Of a stretch of DNA of 5,490 nt, positions 1 to 5,303 are shown piece after piece. The stretch covers positions 1-5,490 of the forward strand of contig DAOTWP010000159.1 in assembly GCA_034435675.1 (NCBI GenBank). Reading direction: 5' to 3'. Origin of the DNA: DAOTWP01 sp034435675. GTDB lineage: Bacteria > Chloroflexota > Anaerolineae > Aggregatilineales > Phototrophicaceae. The notes beneath the pieces are model-generated. The model was not told where the DNA came from. It saw only the letters and a program-made list of their open reading frames with translations, and ran no database searches. Position 1 is the stretch's first letter. Each line of letters starts with the position of its first letter. A program made the position numbers and the translations under genes.

Positions 1-1237
1 CGATGTCGTCGGCATGGTTTGGATCAAGATCAGGAATATACGTCCACGACGCTTTATCATCGCTGGCGTCGCCAATCTGCCACGCATCGGGATGCGCCTG
101 CACAAAACGGTCAAGGCGGTTTTTCGCACCCGGATAGTAGGCTTTGCGCGTGGGGATGCCCTTGAGAATTTCGCCAATCTTGCGGTTCAGTGTATTCCGA
201 TAGACCCAGTTCTTGTGCTGGATAACCACGCGCGGCGTGACACAGTTGAAGCCCGCGTTAAAGACCAGCGAGCCAACGATACTCAATGCCTGTGCATCCA
301 GTTCTTTATCTGACCAGGGACCCGGCACAACAATCGTCGGGGTAATGTTGCCCAGTTCTGCTGTGAACGGCTTGTTGAGCAGCGGCGTGCGGTTCGCCTT
401 GTTATGCGCGCCGGCTTCCCCCGCGCCAAAAACAATCGCCTCGAACGTTTTGTCGCTGCCGGTCATGTGCAGCGCGTCCACCAGCGGATGCTGGGTCAGG
501 TATACGCCTTCGTCGATCCCGCCATAAACCACGCGCAAAAAGCCCCCATCTACAAAGGGCTTGAAGATTTCCTCAATGAACGGACCAGAATAGGCAACGA
601 CGGGGTTCATCTTGAGGACAATGACCGAGTCCTCCTGATACAGCTTGTGCATAAAATCGGTGATGGACAGAAACGGCAAATTGCCCGCGCCCAGCACCAG
701 GGTCACCCGCCCATCATGCGCCTTATGACGGTAGTTCTCCGCCTGCGTGTCCAGCGCTTGCTGTACAGTCACGCCGGGTTCCAGCCATACTTCGGCATGA
801 AACCCGCGAAAGAGCAGCCGGTCATAGATGCTCTGCGGATAGACCTGCGCGGCAACCTGCCCGTTGGCGCGGGTAAACGGGGGTTTGGGCAACTGCGGGC
901 GTCCATGCTGCTGAATGTCCGCAAGGGATGCCTGCAGCAAGCGCAGCAGCCGGATGATGACCGTCATTTCCATCCAGGCATCCCCGCCAAAATGCTGGCT
1001 GCCCTGCACCGCCCGTGCCTGATTAATCGCATCCACCCAGCGCGGCGCGCCTTGTACCAGCCGCGCCTGTGTTTCCTGAAGCAGGGCAATCCGTTGTGCA
1101 ATGGATGTCTTGACCCACGCGCTTTTGCCCGCACTGAGTGCTTGCAGCGCGCTGTCCAGCGCCTCGCGTGAGGAAGGCGGTATGCTGCTGGTCACTGGCT
1201 CAAATACCGGGCTACCTTGTATAACGGAGCTAACCAT
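1..1237 (-). CDS. Aldehyde dehydrogenase superfamily protein, 3' end beyond the window
   Basis: The reverse strand is open from ATG (1237-1235) to the left edge, giving 412 codons without a stop. The product should be a cytoplasmic NAD(P)-dependent enzyme oxidising an aldehyde to an acid. Landmarks match the superfamily in order. The cofactor-loop Asn is N186 in GAGNLPF, and a Lys follows at K209 in VIVLKMNP; the 23-residue gap equals that between N169 and K192 of human ALDH2. A TGS motif lies at 259-261, the catalytic-base Glu is E295 in AELGN, and the nucleophile is C332 in FNAGFNC. The residue after the active-site Gly is Phe instead of the usual Gln/Glu. A stretch of about 15 extra residues (roughly 271-290) sits between TGS and the Glu, so this is a divergent branch. 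The start is supported by AGGAGG (1243-1248) with a 5-nt spacer. Substrate is unknown. The C-terminal part with the second conserved Glu is outside the window. The family call is secure; the specific reaction is not. Confidence 0.9.
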   Translation of the reverse strand, partial: MVSSVIQGSPVFEPVTSSIPPSSREALDSALQALSAGKSAWVKTSIAQRIALLQETQARLVQGAPRWVDAINQARAVQGSQHFGGDAWMEMTVIIRLLRLLQASLADIQQHGRPQLPKPPFTRANGQVAAQVYPQSIYDRLLFRGFHAEVWLEPGVTVQQALDTQAENYRHKAHDGRVTLVLGAGNLPFLSITDFMHKLYQEDSVIVLKMNPVVAYSGPFIEEIFKPFVDGGFLRVVYGGIDEGVYLTQHPLVDALHMTGSDKTFEAIVFGAGEAGAHNKANRTPLLNKPFTAELGNITPTIVVPGPWSDKELDAQALSIVGSLVFNAGFNCVTPRVVIQHKNWVYRNTLNRKIGEILKGIPTRKAYYPGAKNRLDRFVQAHPDAWQIGDASDDKASWTYIPDLDPNHADDI

Positions 1238-1256
1238 CAGACCCTCCTCTGCTAAG

Positions 1257-1271
1257 ACTGTTCACAACAGT
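1257..1271. promoter_or_regulatory. Inverted repeat over -10 and transcription start, candidate operator
   Basis: ACTGTT (1257-1262), CAC, AACAGT (1266-1271) form a perfect 6-bp dyad. It overlaps the predicted -10 element and the expected initiation point of the minus-strand dehydrogenase gene. With the dyad at 1283-1300 it gives two different palindromes over one core promoter. Six-base arms are short, so function is inferred from position. Confidence 0.3.
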
Positions 1272-1297
1272 GTAGCGCCGACGATTTGACTTTTCAA
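1269..1297 (-). promoter_or_regulatory. Sigma-70-type promoter of the aldehyde dehydrogenase gene
   Basis: Read on the minus strand, TTGAAA (1297-1292; five of six matches to TTGACA) is followed after exactly 17 nt by TACACT (1274-1269; four of six to TATAAT). Initiation would fall near 1262, giving a leader of about 25 nt that ends in the AGGAGG ribosome binding site. Spacing and position fit well. No transcript evidence is available. Confidence 0.6.
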
Positions 1298-1300
1298 ATC
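1283..1300. promoter_or_regulatory. Inverted repeat over the -35 element, candidate operator
   Basis: GATTTGA (1283-1289) and TCAAATC (1294-1300) are perfect reverse complements separated by CTTT. The dyad covers the predicted -35 hexamer of the dehydrogenase promoter, where a dimeric repressor would block RNA polymerase. It could also form a small hairpin in any transcript crossing it. The regulator is unknown and no regulator gene is visible in the window. Confidence 0.4.
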
Positions 1301-1444
1301 ATGCTTCGATTTTTCGCGCTCAGGGGTTGGGCAGGATCGGTGCAGTCGGCAACGGCACAGCAGGCAGGAATGACGGGTTAACGCACAGGCTAACGCAATT
1401 GTAGCGAATCCGGTGGGTGAAAGCTGTGTCGCCGCAGTCAACGT

Positions 1445-1476
1445 GTGATATAACCATGATATTGCAAACGATGGGA
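1445..1476 (+). promoter_or_regulatory. Candidate extended -10 promoter and weak ribosome binding site of the exported protein gene
   Basis: TGA-TATAAC (1446-1454) resembles an extended -10 element (TGnTATAAT, one mismatch). I see no convincing -35 hexamer 16-18 nt upstream, which extended -10 promoters can tolerate. Initiation near 1461 would leave a leader of about 24 nt. Within it GGGA (1473-1476) lies 8 nt before the ATG at 1485 as a weak Shine-Dalgarno. The rest of the 1238-1484 intergenic region holds the divergent promoter and no other gene I can support. Confidence 0.35.
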
Positions 1477-1484
1477 AATGGCTG

Positions 1485-2633
1485 ATGAACAAACGAACCC
1501 TCTGGATGCTTGTTTTGACTCTGCTGGCAGCATTTTCGCTGCTGGCGCCTGCTGCGCTGGCACAGGACACGCTGGCGGAAACCCTCATCGTGCAGGACTG
1601 GGGCTTTTTGATGCGTTACCCCGCAGATTACACCGCCTATGAGAGCGACGGCGTCTATCTGATCGAACCGAACTCCGGCAATGCTGATCTGCCCAATTTC
1701 GGGGTGATTTATCTGGGGGAGACCGATTACGAAGGCTTCGGCGGCAATCTGGATGATTTCATGGCATTTGTTGCCGGGCAAGATGGCTTCCTGCCGATTG
1801 ACAGCGATCCCGAAGCGCTGAGCGTGGACGGCAACGATGCCTTACAGTTGCAGGGCACGGTCAGCGGTGTTGATGATGGCTTTGCAGCAGTCATCGGCAT
1901 TGAGTCGCCGGGTGGGGGTGTTTTGCTCGTGCTGGGGTCGCTGCTGGCTTCGGATAGCAGTCCGCTGTTTACGCTGTTCGACACGATGATTAGCAGCATC
2001 CAGCTCACCGCGCCTGGAGAAATCCCGGAGGGCGATACGCCGGTGGTCGATGCTGTGCCGCTGCTGCCGGTGCGTTACGAGATGACCGAAACGCTGGAAA
2101 TCTTCGGCATTACGCTGAGCTATCCGACAGGCTGGGTCGCTGAGGAACTGAGTCCTGAAGTCGTGGTGATCTACGAAGAAGGGCTTGACCTCAACACAGA
2201 CATCCCGGAGAGTCCGCTGGCAGGGATTCTGTATTTGGCGCCCGATGCGTATGAGGGCAGCGCCCGCCTGTTTGAAGACCTGCTGGGACTCGATTTTCTG
2301 CCGTCACAGCGCGCCATAGAACAGCTTACCGCAGACGGCGCCGCGGTGCTGCGCAGGAACGGCGTCAGCGGGGATCGTTTGACCTACCAGTCAGTCAGCG
2401 TGCTGGAACTGCCGGACGGTGATGCCATTGTGATTTTTGTGGTCACTAACCTGCGCCAGAAGCTCAACGCGATTGGACTGTCCAACGGGCTGCTGGAAAA
2501 CATCCAGCTCGGCACAGGGCGAACAGACCTGCCCAGCGGCAGCGCTGCATTCGGCGTGCCGGGCGACAGCAACCAGCGCTGGCTGCTGCGCTTATTGCAG
2601 CAGGAACTAATCGCCCGCCTGCGCAATAATTAA
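1485..2633 (+). CDS. Exported protein with two copies of a PsbP-like domain
   Basis: This 382-residue protein begins with a clear Sec signal peptide: MNKR, a hydrophobic core at 6-21, and an ALA-QD cleavage site after residue 26. No lipobox Cys follows, so release to the periplasm or outside is expected. The mature chain contains the same domain twice, at about 32-176 and 201-343. Each copy opens with an ETL strand and an aromatic 'YPxxY/W' turn (MRYPADY at 43-49, LSYPTGW at 211-217). Each has a central DG-rich strand pair followed by a hydrophobic strand (VLLVLGSLL, IVIFVVTNL), and each closes with a helix ending in IQL (172-174, 340-342). The 'YPxGW' opening and layout recall small PsbP/DUF-type exported domains, a resemblance judged by eye only. 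A proline/acid-rich linker joins the copies. The tail from about 365 is a likely amphipathic helix rich in Leu, Arg and Gln. No catalytic motif is apparent and function is unknown. Confidence 0.85.
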   Translation: MNKRTLWMLVLTLLAAFSLLAPAALAQDTLAETLIVQDWGFLMRYPADYTAYESDGVYLIEPNSGNADLPNFGVIYLGETDYEGFGGNLDDFMAFVAGQDGFLPIDSDPEALSVDGNDALQLQGTVSGVDDGFAAVIGIESPGGGVLLVLGSLLASDSSPLFTLFDTMISSIQLTAPGEIPEGDTPVVDAVPLLPVRYEMTETLEIFGITLSYPTGWVAEELSPEVVVIYEEGLDLNTDIPESPLAGILYLAPDAYEGSARLFEDLLGLDFLPSQRAIEQLTADGAAVLRRNGVSGDRLTYQSVSVLELPDGDAIVIFVVTNLRQKLNAIGLSNGLLENIQLGTGRTDLPSGSAAFGVPGDSNQRWLLRLLQQELIARLRNN

Positions 2634-2683
2634 CTCAGCGCAGGTGTAGTCCAGAGGGGACGGCGTGTGGTTTAGTATGGAGC

Positions 2684-2716
2684 TGGCTTCTGCCACAATT
2701 GGCAGCGCCAACTGCC
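2684..2716. repeat. Cluster of overlapping TGGC/GCCA inverted repeats
   Basis: Four dyads share the same half-sites in 33 bp: TGGC-N4-GCCA (2684-2695), CTGCCA-N4-TGGCAG (2690-2705), TTGGC-N3-GCCAA (2699-2711) and GGCAG-N6-CTGCC (2701-2716). They lie in the 117-bp gap after the exported protein gene and about 10 bp upstream of a TATAAT. They could be operator half-sites for a dimeric regulator or mutually exclusive RNA hairpins ending the upstream transcript. No U-tract follows, so a classical intrinsic terminator is unlikely. Confidence 0.4.
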
Positions 2717-2726
2717 GCCCCCACGC

Positions 2727-2732
2727 TATAAT
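2727..2732 (+). promoter_or_regulatory. Perfect -10 element (TATAAT) before the propeller lipoprotein gene
   Basis: TATAAT at 2727-2732 matches the sigma-70 -10 consensus fully. The nearest -35-like hexamer, TTGGCA (2699-2704), is 22 nt away, too far for a standard promoter, so an activator may be needed if this is a promoter. The element lies inside a GCCCC-N12-GGGGC inverted repeat (2717-2738). Initiation near 2739 would leave only 12 nt before the GTG at 2751 but 27 nt before the GTG at 2766, which favours the later start. Confidence 0.4.
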
Positions 2733-2750
2733 CGGGGCAGTGATCGCAGC

Positions 2751-4130
2751 GTGGAAAGTACACTCGTGACTATTCTGTTCCTCTCCCACTCACACCAACA
2801 ATGCAGCGCATTCCGGCAAGCCCTGTTTGCGCTGTTGTTTGTGCTGCTGGCTGCACTGGGGGCAGGCTGCGCGGCTGGCGAAGTGCGCACTGTGCAGCCC
2901 ACCACAGCGGCGCTCCCCGCGCCGTCCGACAGCGACGAGCTGACGGTGGCATGGGTGGAAGCAGGCAATCTGATTGTCTGGCAGTCACCTGATACATCGC
3001 CGCGCCGGATTGCCAGCGGAGGCGTGGTGCAGCCATTTATCGCGCCGGATGCCGCACAAATCGCCTTCACACGTGGACCGGGCGGCGCTGCCGAAACACT
3101 GTGGGTGGTGGATATTGCCGGGACTGCCGAACGCCAGCTTGTAGCACGGGAGGATTTGCCTGTCTCAGAACAGGGGCATGTGCTGATTTATCAGGTTGTG
3201 TGGGCAAATTCGGACACGCTGTTGTTCAACACGCTCGTAACCGCGCCGGTCAGCAGCATCGCGCAGGATGACCTGTACCGCGCCAGCGCCAGCAGCGGCG
3301 CAGTCACACAGGTACTCTCACCCGGCAGGGGTGGTAGATTCACGCTTAGCCCCGATTCCAGCCTGCTGGCAATCGTTAACCCTGGCATTTACAACGATGT
3401 TGACGGCGAAATCCGCGTGTTGAGCGCAAGCCCAACAACAGGGGCGCAGCCGGTTGCCCTGCATCGTTTTCCTGCGGTTGCAACCGGCGCGGAGTACCGC
3501 TTTTACCCGGCGGTCTTCTGGGAACCGGATAGCAGCACGCTGCGGGTGGCACTGCCACCTGCTGATCTTATCTATACTGAGGACGAGACGCAGCTCACCG
3601 TGTTGTGGCGCATTCCGGTGGCAAATCCTGGCGCTCGTGCGGAGATTGGGCGCGTCCCTGCTAGCTTGTTTGGACAACCCGCCTGGTCAGCGACAGGCAG
3701 CTACATGACCTATCTGCGCCGTGACGGCGGACCCCAGAGCAACCGTTTTGACCTGATGCTGGCAAATGGCACCGGCACGAATGCTCAGCAGTATGCCAGC
3801 GGCGATGCGACGCGACTGCAACCGCCGCTGTGGATTGCAGACAGCGAGCGCTTTGTCTACTGGGAGGGTACACCCGGAACAGCGTGGTTGGGCGGCATGG
3901 ATACCGCCCCGCAGCGCCTGCCCAACGCGGACGAAACGCTGCTGGCACCGCGCTTCACCGGAGGTACGAGCTATGTCTTTAGCACAGTGCCACAGGGACA
4001 TACATCCGGCAACGTGGACGGGGAACTGCGTTATGCGCGCTTTGACCAGATTGGCGCGCCCTCGACGCTGATCAGCCGTGTGAGCACCCCCCTACCTGTT
4101 TTTGATGTCTTGCTGACAACTGTACCCTGA
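2751..4130 (+). CDS. Probable lipoprotein with a TolB/PD40-like beta-propeller
   Basis: The frame opens at GTG 2751 (459 residues). A second in-frame GTG at 2766 (454 residues) has GGAAAG 7 nt upstream and suits the candidate -10 better, so it may be the true start. The hydrophobic segment at about 24-38 is followed by LGAGC with Cys at 40, a lipoprotein signal although the -3 residue is Gly, not the preferred Leu. A Thr/Ala/Pro/Ser-rich tether (about 41-62) follows. The rest is a series of four-strand-like units with propeller phrasing: 'LIVWQSPDTSPRRIASGG', 'FIAPDAAQIAFTR', 'FTLSPDSSLLAIVNPG' with 'GEIRVLS', 'PAWSATGSYMTYLRR' and 'PLWIADSERFVYWEG'. These match the SPDG-type repeats of TolB-like/WD40-like propellers, probably six or so blades. 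Such folds usually act as binding platforms; no catalytic residues or ligand can be named. It would be anchored to the outer face of the membrane. Two thioesterase genes follow after 32 bp. Confidence 0.8.
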   Translation: MESTLVTILFLSHSHQQCSAFRQALFALLFVLLAALGAGCAAGEVRTVQPTTAALPAPSDSDELTVAWVEAGNLIVWQSPDTSPRRIASGGVVQPFIAPDAAQIAFTRGPGGAAETLWVVDIAGTAERQLVAREDLPVSEQGHVLIYQVVWANSDTLLFNTLVTAPVSSIAQDDLYRASASSGAVTQVLSPGRGGRFTLSPDSSLLAIVNPGIYNDVDGEIRVLSASPTTGAQPVALHRFPAVATGAEYRFYPAVFWEPDSSTLRVALPPADLIYTEDETQLTVLWRIPVANPGARAEIGRVPASLFGQPAWSATGSYMTYLRRDGGPQSNRFDLMLANGTGTNAQQYASGDATRLQPPLWIADSERFVYWEGTPGTAWLGGMDTAPQRLPNADETLLAPRFTGGTSYVFSTVPQGHTSGNVDGELRYARFDQIGAPSTLISRVSTPLPVFDVLLTTVP

Positions 4131-4162
4131 TTGCTGATTGACCAACAAGGAGTACACACTCG

Positions 4163-4609
4163 ATGCGTCCTACGCCTGAAGGCTTTCGCCACTGCACGCC
4201 TCTGCTGCTGCGCGTTGATGATATTGACGCGATGAATCATCTTAACAACGCGAAATATCTGTCGCTGATGAATGATGCACGTTTCTTATACTTCCGTGAT
4301 CTGGATCTGTGGGATGGCAACCCGGGGAAACCGGGCATTATCGTGGCGCGAGCACTGGTTGATTATCGCGTACCGGTGGTGTTCGGTGATCAGATTGCTC
4401 TGTACACCCGGTGCAGCCGTCTAGGAACCAAGAGCATGGACATTGGGCATTCGGTGGTGCGCTTTCATCAGGACACGCTGCAAGAAGTTGCCAGTGGGGT
4501 AATCACGGTGGTGGTGATGAACTTCAGCAGTAACCAGTCGATGCCTATTCCGGGGATGTGGCGCGAGAAAATCCTCGCCTACGAGTCTGTAGCGCCTGCC
4601 CAGAAATAG
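4163..4609 (+). CDS. Hot-dog fold acyl-CoA/acyl-ACP thioesterase, first of a tandem pair
   Basis: This 148-residue single-domain cytoplasmic protein has the usual length for a 4HBT/YbgC-type thioesterase, which hydrolyses acyl-CoA or acyl-ACP to the free acid plus thiol. The family signature is in DDIDAMNHLNNAKYL: D22 is the probable catalytic acid/nucleophile, and H26, N28 and N29 follow. An Asn at 25 replaces the Gly common before the His. The later core includes VDYRVPVVFGDQIALYTRC, the usual central strands. AAGGAG (4147-4152) lies 10 nt before the ATG and supports the start. It aligns end to end with the next gene, about 38% identical by hand count, including the shared PEGFR N-terminus and WR...LAY C-terminus. 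It lies 32 bp after the propeller gene and is probably in its operon. Chain length and head-group specificity cannot be read. Confidence 0.88.
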   Translation: MRPTPEGFRHCTPLLLRVDDIDAMNHLNNAKYLSLMNDARFLYFRDLDLWDGNPGKPGIIVARALVDYRVPVVFGDQIALYTRCSRLGTKSMDIGHSVVRFHQDTLQEVASGVITVVVMNFSSNQSMPIPGMWREKILAYESVAPAQK

Positions 4610-4671
4610 CTTACGCCTGCTGTGCAGCATCCAACCACTGTCTGTAACATGTTTGAATACAAGGAGAACTT

Positions 4672-5106
4672 ATGCTGTCGCCCGAAGGATTCCGGTTTCA
4701 TACACCAATGACGATTCGCTTTGCTGATCTGGATGCACTGGGGCATGTGAATAATGCCAAATATCTGACGTATATCGAGACTGCCCGCATGGGGTATGTC
4801 GCGGCGGTCTGCAAGCTAGAGAACCCGCTTGATGTGGGCATGATCCTGGCAAAAATTACGGTGGAGTATAAGCTGCCGCTGACGCTGGGTGACAGTATTG
4901 ACCTGTATACCCGCTGTGTGCGGATTGGCAACAAGAGCTTTGATCTTGAAACGGTGATCCTGCTGGGCAGCAATGAGACGGTCAGCATTGCCGCCAGCGG
5001 GCAGCAGGTGATGGTTGCTTATGACTATACCCGTCAGCAGCCAATTCCTGTACCTGCGGACTGGCGCGCCCGAATGCTGGCATATGATCCGGGGTTGCAG
5101 GGCTGA
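4672..5106 (+). CDS. Hot-dog fold acyl-CoA/acyl-ACP thioesterase, second of a tandem pair
   Basis: This 144-residue paralogue of the preceding gene keeps a more canonical active-site loop, ADLDALGHVNNAKYL: D21, G24, H25, N27 and N28. Downstream core pieces include VEYKLPLTLGDSIDLYTRC and RIGNKSFD, matching the 4HBT family. AAGGAG (4661-4666) with a 5-nt spacer fixes the ATG, a closer and probably stronger site than its neighbour's. The 62-bp gap from the first copy has no promoter or terminator I can recognise, so co-transcription is likely. Hot-dog enzymes work as dimers or tetramers, so the two could act as separate homomers of differing specificity or as a heteromer; the sequence does not decide. 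No intrinsic terminator is evident in the first 100 bp after the stop. Confidence 0.9.
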   Translation: MLSPEGFRFHTPMTIRFADLDALGHVNNAKYLTYIETARMGYVAAVCKLENPLDVGMILAKITVEYKLPLTLGDSIDLYTRCVRIGNKSFDLETVILLGSNETVSIAASGQQVMVAYDYTRQQPIPVPADWRARMLAYDPGLQG

Positions 5107-5303
5107 GCCGCGCCGAATGCGCAGGGCACGCTGGAGAATCTCAATGTTTGATGAGCGCGACTGTTAGCTGCACAAACTCAAGCGAAGCAGCGCCAAATCC
5201 GCTTTACAATGGAGGCAGGAATATTACGTATTCGTAGTTTGCGGCGTCTGTTTGCCGCGCTAACGGGCGGCAATTGACCATCGGGTGTTGAATGAGTCCT
5301 TGA
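5107..5303. other. Intergenic region with hairpins, no gene seen
   Basis: About 200 bp without a supported gene. TACAAT (5205-5210) is a fair -10 match without a good -35, and GGAGG at 5211-5215 is followed only by very short frames. Around 5241-5273 lies a set of complementary segments, given separately. TTGAATG occurs twice (5288-5294 and 5300-5306), the second copy including the start codon of the repeat frame. A three-codon frame, ATG at 5292 ending TGA at 5301-5303, directly abuts that start. Confidence 0.5.
5241..5273 (+). promoter_or_regulatory. Mutually exclusive hairpins upstream of the repeat reading frame
   Basis: GCGGC (5241-5245) can pair with GCCGC (5254-5258), while TTGCCGC (5252-5258) can pair perfectly with GCGGCAA (5267-5273) over an 8-nt loop. 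The middle segment cannot pair with both at once, which is the geometry of an attenuator or switch. The second stem is followed by TTGACC, not a U-tract, so it is not a standard intrinsic terminator. Function is inferred only. Confidence 0.25.

Noticed and set aside
404..1171. A 255-codon plus-strand open frame
   Set aside because: It lies antisense to the aldehyde dehydrogenase, whose reverse-strand frame shows catalytic motifs and a strong ribosome binding site; the plus-strand product has no recognisable features and is a shadow of the high-GC codon pattern.
1257..1271. LexA (SOS) box
   Set aside because: CTGT and ACAG are separated by 5 nt, not the 8 nt of the enterobacterial box, and it does not match the Gram-positive CGAAC-N4-GTTCG type.
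1379..1397. Direct repeat TAACGCA at 12-bp spacing
   Set aside because: Two 7-bp copies only, expected by chance at this length, with no further context.
1262..1781. Two minus-strand open frames spanning the divergent intergenic region
   Set aside because: They overlap the promoter region and the signal-peptide end of the exported protein, have no plausible start signals, and show low-complexity Cys/Ser/Arg-rich products.
3318..4001. Several minus-strand frames of about 100 codons inside the propeller gene
   Set aside because: They are antisense to a well-supported lipoprotein frame and lack domains or ribosome binding sites.
4618..4629. Terminator between the two thioesterase genes (TGCTG-TG-CAGCA)
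   Set aside because: A 5-bp stem with a 2-nt loop and no T-run is too weak; the genes are more likely co-transcribed.
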